This document shows positions 1-7,538 of a DNA stretch of 64,000 bases, piece by piece (within the stretch, counting starts at the first letter, position 1; each line of letters opens with the position of its first letter). A program made the translations under genes and the position numbers. Source of the DNA: CAWGGS01 sp963822095 (GTDB taxonomy: Bacteria > Desulfobacterota > Desulfobulbia > Desulfobulbales > Desulfocapsaceae); contig CAWGGS010000008.1 in assembly GCA_963822095.1 (NCBI GenBank), forward strand, positions 1-64,000, read 5' to 3'. The notes under the pieces were generated by a model. That model did no database searches. It had not been told where the DNA came from and was given only the letters and a program-made list of their open reading frames with translations.

Positions 1-48
1 ATGCCGAGAATCTCAACTGTTTTCACTGAGTACCCATGGAATAAAAAT

Positions 49-70
49 AAAGAGGGCTTTGGGCCTCTTT
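49..70. terminator. Small hairpin near window start, possible terminator
   Basis: Seven-base arms AAAGAGG and CCTCTTT enclose an eight-base loop. Read on the minus strand the stem is followed by an ATTTTTATT run, so it could end a transcript on that strand, although no minus-strand gene is visible just to its right. The stem is short and GC-poor, so the call is weak. Confidence 0.3.
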
Positions 71-1012
71 CACCTTATTGGCTGGTACACAGTTTTGTAT
101 AAATGTTTACTGCAGATACATACAACCATTAACTCATTAATTCATCTCATAAAAAACATGTATTCTTCAAGTGCGCCACATCCACTTTTTTCTGAACTGG
201 TCTGGTAGCGTAACACAATATCAGGAAGGCGCTATACAATGAAAGGTTCTTCATTATTCCGTGCCCCCCGGTACGAAATCGAACAAAGAATTATGTGTTG
301 ATCCACAAATAGAAAACACATTATAGGAGTCACGTCAATATGCAAATGTGGTGGTAATTCCATTTTTTTTAAAGACCGTTATGCGAAGAGACTACCGTGA
401 TGCGTGATGAGTAATGGGTGATGTACATTTAAATGGGGGTTAAATGAGGGGCAGGGTCAAAAAGGCCGATAGAGAGTTTTATGTAGCCGGGGTGCTTTTT
501 ATATAACTTGATTTTCAAGGGCAAAAGGTGCTTATGTCATTGACACACCACATATTGTATCGACCCGCACCCCAGCCCTCAGAGGCCCGCAAAATAATCG
601 CAGGTGATTGCTCACCCAATGCTTTTCAGCTTCATTTTCCAAGAGTTCCCACTGTAATAGACCCGGAAAAAAGAGGCTTTTCTTTGTATACGGAAAGATA
701 AAATTTACCTTTGATCGCCCCGCGATGGCCGGTTTGATGGGCATCAAAGGAGTCTACATGGCTTTTAGGTCCGATCATAACGGTTCATTCACTGTCAAAT
801 ACAAGGTGCAAGACCTTTAATGGGCCATCGGCTTTAAGAACTGTTTTACCCTTTGGAGGTTTGATACGTAACAGTTCTGTTGTTTTATTTTTCTCCATTG
901 TCCCCTGCCTCAATCTCCACCATTCCCACGGAGCAGAAGAGGCCCTTCCCAGCCCGGATTATCACTACCGAGTGTAAGTATTTGTCAGTTCTTGTTCGTT
1001 TGCTGACACAAA
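71..1012. other. Gene-poor stretch, no supportable coding region
   Basis: This stretch of about 940 bases holds only short overlapping open frames on both strands (for example near 532-820) with no recognisable motif and no convincing ribosome binding site for a long frame. A five-codon frame ATGCAAATGTGGTGGTAA at 340-357 follows an AGGAG sequence, but no tryptophan gene lies downstream. I see no RNA gene or mobile element here. Confidence 0.5.
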
Positions 1013-1040
1013 TTGACATGGAAGCGGCATCGTCTATATA
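1013..1040 (+). promoter_or_regulatory. Sigma-70 type promoter for the binding-protein gene
   Basis: TTGACA at 1013-1018 and TATATA at 1035-1040 are separated by 16 bases and lie about 90 bases ahead of the start at 1127. Just upstream, TGTCAG and CTGACA (within about 983-1008) form an inverted repeat that could be an operator. The promoter call rests on consensus match; the operator is inference. Confidence 0.6.
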
Positions 1041-1126
1041 GAGATTTAATTTTAGGCTTGCCTACCACCCAGAGAAACTTTGGAAATTTTAATTGAATTT
1101 ACAAAATCTTACCGGAGGAGAAACCC

Positions 1127-1984
1127 ATGCGCAGAACGATCATTCTACCCATCTTGTTTGTAGTGATTTTGTCTTTTGTGTCAACGGCGGCAGCCGGCGA
1201 TAAATACGCTGCCATCTACGGCAAGGGCAAAAATGTCTTTTCTCTTGCCACCGGCAGCCCCGGAGAACTCGGTTTGCTCAAGATTCTAGCTGAGACCTTT
1301 GCAGGGCAGGATGATGCCCAACTCAAATGGAAAAAGGCGGGATCGGGAGCTTCGTTGAAGCTCTTAAAAGAAAAGAAAGTCGACATGATTATGGTGCATG
1401 CCCCTGCTGCGGAGAAAAAGGCTGTGGCCGATGGCTGGGCTGTCAAGCGCACCCTGCTGGGGTCCAACGAATTTTTTATAGTCGGCCCGGCGTCTGACCC
1501 AGCAGGCATTAATGAAGCTAAAAGTGTCGTTGATGCCTACAAACGCATTGCCGCAGCCAAGGCCACGTTCTTCTCTCGGGGTGATAATTCCGGCACCAAT
1601 AAAAAAGAGCTGAAGATCTGGGAAATGGCTGGGATCAAACCAGCCGGTAACTGGTATATCATCACCAAGGATTTCATGACCGCCACCCTCAAACGCGCCA
1701 ACAATGAAGGCGGATATTTCATGACCGACAGCAGCACCTGGATTGCTGAAAAAAACAACATGGCCAAGCTCAAGGTCCTTTTCAAGGGGGACAAGTTTAT
1801 CATTAATACCTACCACGCCCTCTGCCAGCCGGAAGGAGCCACACCCGGCGCCGCCACCGCCTCAAAGTTCATCGATTTTGTCGCCTCGGAAAAAGGCCAG
1901 GCACTTATCCGCGATTTCGGCAAGTCCCAATACGGGGAAGGGCTTTACAACGATGCCGCCTATGCGGAGCAGTTTAACGATTGA
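1127..1984 (+). CDS. Periplasmic tungstate/molybdate-type ABC substrate-binding protein (TupA-like)
   Basis: The 285-residue product resembles TupA-type oxyanion-binding proteins, which deliver tungstate (or molybdate) to an ABC permease. Residues 1-23 form a signal peptide ending AAA. Family landmarks are visible: a GSGASLKLL segment near 72, VHAPAAEKKAV near 90-100, FFIVGPASDPAGI at 116-128, SRGDNSGTNKKELKIW at 150-165 and a YFMTDSSTW segment near 197. The usual N-terminal TTTSTxDSGLL ligand loop is replaced by ATGSPGELGLL at 41-51, so the substrate may differ. A GGAGGAG ribosome binding site precedes the ATG. The gene stands alone with its own promoter and terminator; no TupB/TupC permease or ATPase genes are in the window, so it must use distant partners or have another role. 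Confidence 0.75.
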   Translation: MRRTIILPILFVVILSFVSTAAAGDKYAAIYGKGKNVFSLATGSPGELGLLKILAETFAGQDDAQLKWKKAGSGASLKLLKEKKVDMIMVHAPAAEKKAVADGWAVKRTLLGSNEFFIVGPASDPAGINEAKSVVDAYKRIAAAKATFFSRGDNSGTNKKELKIWEMAGIKPAGNWYIITKDFMTATLKRANNEGGYFMTDSSTWIAEKNNMAKLKVLFKGDKFIINTYHALCQPEGATPGAATASKFIDFVASEKGQALIRDFGKSQYGEGLYNDAAYAEQFND

Positions 1985-2003
1985 GGGAAAGCAAATCTAC
2001 ACC

Positions 2004-2047
2004 AATGACAAGGATGGTCTTTGAGCACGCCACCCTTGTCATTTTTT
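2004..2047 (+). terminator. Rho-independent terminator after the binding-protein gene
   Basis: AATGACAAGG at 2004-2013 pairs with CCTTGTCATT at 2034-2043 and the stem runs into a T tract ending near 2047. It lies about 20 bases after the stop at 1984, supporting a single-gene transcript. Confidence 0.75.
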
Positions 2048-2241
2048 CAGGACAACCACTTTTACGTTCAACACCTGTGGAGGGCTAGCCTGGATATTTC
2101 ATGAAAAATTTGCTCGGAATTGAATGTATTATGTCGATATAAAGAGTTAACCCAATACAATTCAAGCATGCACCGAGTACAATTTGTACCTGAACAAAAA
2201 CAGTCAATCGTAAATTTTTCCACCCTTCGGGAGAGTCGAGG

Positions 2242-2463
2242 CTAGCGGGAAAGAAAAAATCGAACAATGCGGCTCACGAGAGTACCCGGTAGTTCGAAGA
2301 TGGTGACAGGCAGGCTCTTATGGCCTTTTTTTCCGACGCTGCCGACCTTAAAGTCGGAACGAAATTTGTTGCCGCATGAAGGACATTCCATCAGCATTCC
2401 CCCAATGTTTTTAGGAAAACGCAGTTTCTGGCCACATTTGGGGCATTTCTTTTCAGTGTTCAT
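2242..2463 (-). CDS. Small zinc-ribbon protein
   Basis: The 73-residue product carries a CPKC (7-10) and a CPSC (27-30) knuckle, a CxxC-X16-CxxC zinc ribbon of the MJ0042/FmdB-like kind, followed by a basic tail ending in IVRFFLSR. I chose the ATG at 2463 because the conserved ribbon begins immediately after it and a GAGG sequence lies upstream; a longer in-frame extension to 2649 shows no family features. Function is unknown. The CxxC spacing and the 'IGG.L.CP.CG' context resemble the N-terminal ribbon of the nuclease-like gene at 5190, about 2.7 kb away. It is downstream of, and on the same strand as, the aspartate decarboxylase gene. Confidence 0.55.
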   Translation of the reverse strand: MNTEKKCPKCGQKLRFPKNIGGMLMECPSCGNKFRSDFKVGSVGKKGHKSLPVTIFELPGTLVSRIVRFFLSR

Positions 2464-2741
2464 GGGTACGTTGTACCTCTTTATTTTGGATATTGCTACG
2501 CTGCCTGCCCCTTTTTTTTCTGTGTCTATCCCGGTCAGGGCATTTATCTTGACATCACGATACCTGGAGGTGTCCCATGACTTGAAAACGCATTGACGAC
2601 AAAAGCCAGGCAACACCAATAGCTCTTTGGCACATAAACGAAATTTCAAGCGCTAAAATGCTTTTGGGGGATCGGGAAAACAACTCCATGACAAACAGGA
2701 TTTTCTGACAATTGGATAGTAAACGATATGATGTTTCAGGA

Positions 2742-2775
2742 CGACAGGGGTTCTTTGGGCGAAGGACCCCTGTCG
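2742..2775. terminator. Hairpin between the zinc-ribbon and aspartate decarboxylase genes
   Basis: CGACAGGGGT at 2742-2751 pairs perfectly with ACCCCTGTCG at 2766-2775. It lies about 80 bases beyond the stop of the minus-strand decarboxylase gene and could stop its transcript, but no T tract follows on either strand, so a rho-independent role is not proven. The rest of 2464-2857 shows no gene. Confidence 0.35.
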
Positions 2776-2857
2776 CATTTCTGGAGGATGGTTATCTCAA
2801 ATTTACGACTCGGCTCTCAGATATTCGACAGTCAAGAGGAAAAAATGGAGTGTACAA

Positions 2858-4606
2858 TCAGGCCTTCATGGTCTTTTTGTAGTTTTCCATGACCGCCACG
2901 ATGGCCCGGCCGACATCCCGGCACTCCTCTTCGCTGATATTTGCCAAGGCCACCCTCAGCGACCAGTCCGGTCCGGCAAAACCCTTTCCCGGCAGGCAGA
3001 CGGTTCGGTGATTTTCGGCCAGTTTAAAGAGAAATTCCAGCGCATGTCCCTTGGTCAACTCCTCGGCAAAGGCAGGGCCATACATCTTATCCGCCATCTT
3101 TTTCAGATCGATAAGCGCGTAGTAGCGGGTCAGATTATTCCCCTGCGGTTCCGGCAGACCCAGGGCTGCAAAGAGGGCCGACCAGCGTTTTTTCAAAATA
3201 TTCATTATGGACTTCTTATAGACATAGCCCTTATCGAGCAGCTCGTACAAGGACAACAGGCACATGATTACCTGCTGCGGACCCGATATCCCGCCGGTAT
3301 GGGCAAGGGCCACCTGCCGGCTGTCCATTTCCAGCCGATCATGGAAAAGGATCTCTTCCGGCCTGGTGGAGGTCAGGCGGTAGCGCAAATCAAGAATGGC
3401 CTGCTGAGCCTTGGGCAGCCTTCTGATCAGCCGATTCACCACGCAATTCTCATGCATCATAACAACACCCAACCGCCACCCGGTAACCCCGAAGTATTTG
3501 GAATAGGAATACACCCCCAGTATATTTTCCGGCAATTCTTTTCCAAATGTATTGAATTCATCGACAAAACTGGCGTAGACCGTATCGGAAATAATCACCA
3601 TGTCCGGGTTATGGGCCCGGATGGTATCGGCCATACGTTTGACCGTGTCGGCATTTAGGGAGACCGAGGTCGGATTGGTCGGATTGACCATATACAGGGC
3701 CTTGACGCCGCGGTCCTTTAATTTTGCCACCTCTTTATCCGGGATCTGCCAGCCCATCTCCTCATTGCCGCGGATATACACCGGCTCCAGGCCGTAATCC
3801 TTGAGCACCGGCAGTTCCAGATAGGGAGAAAAGATCGGGGTGACAATCGCCACTTTGTCTCCCGGGTTTAAGATCATATTTTCCTTGAGGGAATTGAAAA
3901 TATAGATCATTGCCGCAGTGGCGCCTTCCGTAGCGAAAAGATGAAATTTACCGGATGGCGGCGAACCTGAAAAAACAACTCTGTCGAGATACTTCTGAAC
4001 AATCTTCTCGGTAACCGGGAAGATGCGGGGCGGATCAGGATAAAAGTCCGCCTGGATTCCATCCACCAATTGAAAGGCAAGATCGTCGGCATCAAGACCG
4101 ACGTTTTGGAAGGCATAGTCCAGGGCCTGGGTCAGAAAGGCTGCGCCTGGATCGTTTTCGTTTTTTTTCAGGATGTCTTTCAGCGCACCTGCCATGCCCT
4201 TACTGCCTTGGCGATAGCCAACGTCCTTGACGGTGGAGCCCTTCTCAGCCATGTCCGCCGCAACCCGGGTGAGAAGGGCAAAGGATTTTCGAACCTTGGT
4301 ATTGAGAAAATTCGGATTGCCCCGTCCGGCGTTGAGTATACTGCAGCCTCTTTTGGCACACGCATCCTGGGCCTTTTTTATCAGCAGGTTTTTGATCTCA
4401 AACGGACTTTCCTGTTCAAGCCCACTCCAGTCAATGGTTGAGGCAGCAACGGCGCTCTCCGGAGCCGTCAGGCCGATGAGCCTGCCGGCAGCACTTACCG
4501 AAAGACCTAATATTGCAGCATATTTAAAAAAGTCTCGACGGCTGACTCCGCCTCGCTTCGTCTCCTCGGCTATCTCTTCCAGAAATGAATGCGTTTCCTG
4601 AGACAT
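2858..4606 (-). CDS. Aspartate 4-decarboxylase / aminotransferase with Tat signal
   Basis: The product (582 residues) is a fold-type I PLP enzyme of the aspartate 4-decarboxylase family, which converts L-aspartate to L-alanine and CO2 and also has aminotransferase activity. Visible are GRGNPNF (94-100), NPTNPTS (308-314), a DTVY segment near 341, and the PLP lysine in SYSK (K370) followed by YFGVTGWRLG. The core after residue about 55 has the usual length of about 530 residues. Unusually, the N-terminus has a twin-arginine motif SRRDFFK (22-28), a hydrophobic stretch and AVAA, implying folded export with its cofactor to the periplasm. The start has an ideal AAAGGAGG site seven bases upstream. 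No aspartate/alanine exchanger gene is nearby. The specific reaction is inferred from family resemblance. Confidence 0.8.
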   Translation of the reverse strand: MSQETHSFLEEIAEETKRGGVSRRDFFKYAAILGLSVSAAGRLIGLTAPESAVAASTIDWSGLEQESPFEIKNLLIKKAQDACAKRGCSILNAGRGNPNFLNTKVRKSFALLTRVAADMAEKGSTVKDVGYRQGSKGMAGALKDILKKNENDPGAAFLTQALDYAFQNVGLDADDLAFQLVDGIQADFYPDPPRIFPVTEKIVQKYLDRVVFSGSPPSGKFHLFATEGATAAMIYIFNSLKENMILNPGDKVAIVTPIFSPYLELPVLKDYGLEPVYIRGNEEMGWQIPDKEVAKLKDRGVKALYMVNPTNPTSVSLNADTVKRMADTIRAHNPDMVIISDTVYASFVDEFNTFGKELPENILGVYSYSKYFGVTGWRLGVVMMHENCVVNRLIRRLPKAQQAILDLRYRLTSTRPEEILFHDRLEMDSRQVALAHTGGISGPQQVIMCLLSLYELLDKGYVYKKSIMNILKKRWSALFAALGLPEPQGNNLTRYYALIDLKKMADKMYGPAFAEELTKGHALEFLFKLAENHRTVCLPGKGFAGPDWSLRVALANISEEECRDVGRAIVAVMENYKKTMKA

Positions 4607-4638
4607 GTTTCCTCCTTTGATATTTTTTTAATTTTACG

Positions 4639-4765
4639 GCTCATCCGAATTAATCGTACTTTTAAAAAGCTGTAATTAATGAGATGGTGAAATTTATCGC
4701 TTCCAGACACTGCTCTCCGGCCTTATCGCCTGTACACCACGGCTGACAGACAGGCAGTACCCCAG
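4639..4765 (+). repeat. Dispersed intergenic repeat (about 240 bp family), degenerate copy A
   Basis: This stretch matches the first half of the copy at 56598-56860: TCATCCGAAT, CGTACTTTTA, ATCGCTT, CCGGCCTTATCGCC, GTACACCACGGCT and ACAGACAGGC occur in the same order and similar spacing. The second half with the hairpin and the CGTCCTCCAGAGA segment is missing, so it is a truncated and mutated copy. It lies just upstream of the aspartate decarboxylase start. Confidence 0.65.
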
Positions 4766-5189
4766 ACGATACCCCTCTTTTTCCATCAACACCGTTGACA
4801 GGAAGTGTTCTCTGCTGCTCCCTGATAATGCTACCTGATCTGAATCCTCAAGTACAGGAAAGCGCCGAAAAAAGAGTCGATTCCATTGCCATATTTCTGT
4901 GTTTCCATACACTGCCAACAAACGAGAAAACATGGAGTAGAGGGAATGAAGAGTCAGGCAACCAACGTCATAACAGACAAGATGCGTTGACAATATGATA
5001 ACTGAGTGCTATCAAATTTGTATATATTGTTCAAATACACGCATTATTCTGATGAGGATACACTACGTTGGCAAACTGTGGATTGCTAAGGCAAGCTGGT
5101 AGTCAGAGATAGACGGGAGGTCAGAGAGCAATTTACCAACCCCCAACACAAAATTTCTGCAATTTAAATTAAACGAGAGTGGGAGAGTA
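4766..5189. other. Non-coding AT-rich stretch upstream of nuclease-like gene
   Basis: No frame here has family features. Base composition turns AT-rich from about 5000 onward, matching the gene at 5190, which suggests this flank arrived together with that gene. A GGGAG ribosome binding site for it lies at about 5180. Confidence 0.4.
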
Positions 5190-6179
5190 ATGGCTATTTT
5201 CAGATGCAACAAATGCGGTCATATTCGAGAAGTTGGAAATGATTATATTGGAAAATCTGTTAAATGCCCTAATTGTGGCCAGATTACAGCAATTCACGAA
5301 ACTGTACCATTCATCAAAGCCTTAATAAAAAAATATCTAGCACAAAACACGGAGCTACAAAATCTACGCCATGAATCATCAGGAGATGGTTTAGACAACC
5401 AAAGTGCTGAAAACATCTCCTTTGCAGCAATTGATATTCACAACACAAGTGTTTTAACGCAAAAAAACAACCTCGAACCAATTTCACAATGGTTTGAAAA
5501 ACGTAAGATTCAAGTCCAATTCAATCTTGATGCTGTCGACACGACAGGATTTTTTGACGAAATAGCTCTATTGCTAGGTAACAATTTTGATGTACTCAAT
5601 CTCGTGAGTAACCAAATAAAATATGTGCAAAATAGAGGCTATTCAAATGTTAAAATTGATTTGTCAAAGAAAAAGACCCAAGACATTCAACAGCTAACAT
5701 CCTTCTGCAAAGAATTATACGATTATTCTTTCGTTGCAAAGTATATATATCAAAAAAAAGACAAAATAATTCGATTGACACTACAAAAAGCTCCAAAAAT
5801 TAGAGAATTTTTTAATGGAATCTGGATGGAGTGGTTTACCCTTATGAAACTTTTAAAGTATTTCCGTGATCAAAAATTAGCCCTTGCTTGCACTAGAGCC
5901 TTAGAAATATCCTTCTCTAAAGACAAATCTAATGAGCTTGATTTGTTTCTCTTAACAGACAAGAATGTTCCCGTGTGCATAGAATGCAAATCAGGAGAAT
6001 TTCGTCAAGATATTGATAAATATTTGTCATTACGAAAACAACTAAATATCCTTAAAAATCAATTCATTATTTGTGTATTCGGGTTAAGTCAAGAACAAGC
6101 AATGGGGATGACGAGTATGTATGACGTAACATTTGTCAATGAAACATCTCTTTTAGATCATATCCAGACTGTAATATAA
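5190..6179 (+). CDS. Zinc-ribbon protein with Card1/DUF1887-like PD-(D/E)XK nuclease domain
   Basis: The 329-residue product begins with a zinc ribbon (C6xxC9, C26xxC29), then a low-complexity linker, a middle alpha/beta region (about 110-205), and a C-terminal domain resembling the nuclease module of DUF1887 (Card1/Can2) proteins: a G210-x-W212-x-E214 motif, D251, and E265-C-K267 in a VCIECKSG strand, giving the D-X13-ExK core of PD-(D/E)XK nucleases. Card1-type proteins normally sense cyclic oligoadenylates through a CARF domain and cut DNA or RNA; I see no clear CARF signature, so the ribbon may replace the sensor. The gene is far more AT-rich than its neighbours, a sign of transfer. No CRISPR array or cas gene accompanies it. 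The nuclease assignment comes from motif pattern and is not confirmed by a search. Confidence 0.6.
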   Translation: MAIFRCNKCGHIREVGNDYIGKSVKCPNCGQITAIHETVPFIKALIKKYLAQNTELQNLRHESSGDGLDNQSAENISFAAIDIHNTSVLTQKNNLEPISQWFEKRKIQVQFNLDAVDTTGFFDEIALLLGNNFDVLNLVSNQIKYVQNRGYSNVKIDLSKKKTQDIQQLTSFCKELYDYSFVAKYIYQKKDKIIRLTLQKAPKIREFFNGIWMEWFTLMKLLKYFRDQKLALACTRALEISFSKDKSNELDLFLLTDKNVPVCIECKSGEFRQDIDKYLSLRKQLNILKNQFIICVFGLSQEQAMGMTSMYDVTFVNETSLLDHIQTVI

Positions 6180-6276
6180 CATATCGTGGCCGCCATTTGC
6201 TTCGAACCAACAACAAACTTGGTGGCTTACATTTTTGTCGTTTATAACAAAAGTTAACATCACGAGATAAATTTTC

Positions 6277-6852
6277 ATGACATCATTTTCATCCTTACTG
6301 GCCGAGGTAAGAGCCTGTAGAATCTGCGAAGAGCATTTACCGCTCGGCCCCAGACCAATCCTTCAGTTGCACCCCAAGGCAAAAATTTTACTTATCGGAC
6401 AGGCACCGGGCAGAAAGGTACACGAATCAGGTGTGCCCTTCGATGACGCCAGCGGAAATCGGCTGCGCGAATGGTTGGGGGTGACACGAGAGGTATTTTA
6501 TGACCCGGAGAAAATCGCGATTCTACCGATGGGTTTCTGTTTCCCCGGATCAGGCAAGTCGGGAGACCTGCCGCCACGGCCCGAGTGTGCCCCCACGTGG
6601 CACGACAGGCTCCTTCGGCAGCTTCAGGATCTGGAGGTTACCCTGCTGCTCGGAAGGTATGCCCAGGCCTACCATTTCGGCAAAGCGCCATCCCTTACCG
6701 AACTGGTGAAATCGTGGCGTACATACTGGCCGCACAGGGTGCCACTCCCGCACCCCAGCCCGAGAAACAACCTTTGGTTACGGCGAAATCCCTGGTTCGA
6801 AGACGAACTTCTCCCATCCCTTCGAACCCGAATAGCAGAGATTCTTGGATGA
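6277..6852 (+). CDS. Uracil-DNA glycosylase family protein with Fe-S cysteines
   Basis: The 191-residue protein belongs to the uracil-DNA glycosylase superfamily, which removes uracil or damaged bases from DNA. Motif 1 is GQAPG (41-45), followed by PFDDASGNRLR (54-64), and motif 2 is HPSPRN (159-164). Cysteines at 14, 17, 88 and 104 reproduce the CX2C ... CX15C arrangement that binds a 4Fe-4S cluster in family 4/5 enzymes. Base composition is like the rest of the chromosome, so it is not obviously part of the AT-rich gene upstream. The ATG at 6277 is preceded by only a weak ribosome binding site. Subfamily and preferred lesion cannot be told from the sequence. Confidence 0.8.
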   Translation: MTSFSSLLAEVRACRICEEHLPLGPRPILQLHPKAKILLIGQAPGRKVHESGVPFDDASGNRLREWLGVTREVFYDPEKIAILPMGFCFPGSGKSGDLPPRPECAPTWHDRLLRQLQDLEVTLLLGRYAQAYHFGKAPSLTELVKSWRTYWPHRVPLPHPSPRNNLWLRRNPWFEDELLPSLRTRIAEILG

Positions 6853-6935
6853 TAAGCCGGATGGTGTGGCGCCATGTATTGATGGTAGCATTACATTATA
6901 AACAAAAACGAACTCCTACCCAAATGAGGTGATTT

Positions 6936-7319
6936 ATGTACCACATAGTTGAAACCACAAAATCTTTCAGCCAGGTGTCAACTGACCTTGAAACAGCAGT
7001 TCAACGCAATAACTTCGGGGTACTGCATGTCCACGACCTGGGAAATTCTCTTCGCAGCAAAGGAGTTGCCTTCGAGGAGGAGTGCAAGGTGTTTGAAATC
7101 TGCAATCCGGTGCAGGCGGCAAAGGTTCTGGCAACCGATATGCGGCTGAACATGGCCCTGCCCTGCCGTATTTCTATTTTTACAGAGAAAGGCAAGACCA
7201 AAATTGGGCTCATCAAACCGGTGCAGATGCTGTCAGCGCTGTCCCAGGAAGAAGCCCTGGTTCAAGTTGCCAAAGAGGTTGAGGAAAAAATTCTTATTAT
7301 GGTTGATGAGGCAAAATAA
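6936..7319 (+). CDS. DUF302 domain protein
   Basis: The 127-residue product spans a single DUF302 domain: the opening 'YHIVETTKSFSQVSTDLETAVQRNNFGVLHVHDL', the 'VFEICNPVQAAKVLATD' core and the 'ALPCRISIFTEKGKTKIGLIKP' strand pair are typical. There is no signal peptide or membrane segment, so it is probably cytoplasmic. The family has no established reaction. A GAGGTG site lies seven bases before the ATG. It follows the glycosylase gene by 83 bases on the same strand, with no evidence that the two act together. Confidence 0.75.
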   Translation: MYHIVETTKSFSQVSTDLETAVQRNNFGVLHVHDLGNSLRSKGVAFEEECKVFEICNPVQAAKVLATDMRLNMALPCRISIFTEKGKTKIGLIKPVQMLSALSQEEALVQVAKEVEEKILIMVDEAK

Positions 7320-7367
7320 TCGGTTCTGCCGGAAAGAACGTTCCCCGACATCCAATTATTGTTTTTT

Positions 7368-7538
7368 CTGATTACCACTAATGTTCAGTAACTAATCCAG
7401 GGTGTGAGCTGCTCGTTTCTCGGGTCTCTGCAGCCTGGACGGCTGCAGCGAAGCCCCCAGGGATGGGTTTATGGCGTCCCGCGAAACAAACAGCTCACGC
7501 CCTTCCTTTCTGATAGGCTGAGTTTCAGTGGTAATCAG
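7368..7538. repeat. Palindromic repeat P1 with CTGATTACCAC ends (full-length copy)
   Basis: The element starts CTGATTACCACTAATGTTCAG and ends CAGTGGTAATCAG, so its ends are inverted. Each arm is a diverged copy of the same unit of about 60 bp, in opposite orientation, containing ATCCAGGG, TGAGCTGCTCGTTTCTCGGG and GCGTCCC blocks that recur at 56524-56587 and 32973-33028. The centre holds a perfect hairpin, CTGCAGCC/GGCTGCAG, at 7428-7448. There is no coding capacity, as expected for a MITE-like or palindromic intergenic element. It overlaps the 3' end of the neighbouring amidohydrolase gene. Confidence 0.65.

Noticed and set aside
340..357. Five-codon frame with tandem Trp codons after an AGGAG sequence, resembling a trp leader peptide
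   Set aside because: No terminator/antiterminator pair can be drawn convincingly and no tryptophan genes follow; the match is probably chance.
532..820. Overlapping open frames of about 70 codons on both strands
   Set aside because: No motif, no good ribosome binding site, and both strands open at once; taken as chance frames.
4694..4998. Open frames on both strands around 4.7-5.0 kb
   Set aside because: They overlap a degenerate repeat copy, have no motifs and lack ribosome binding sites.
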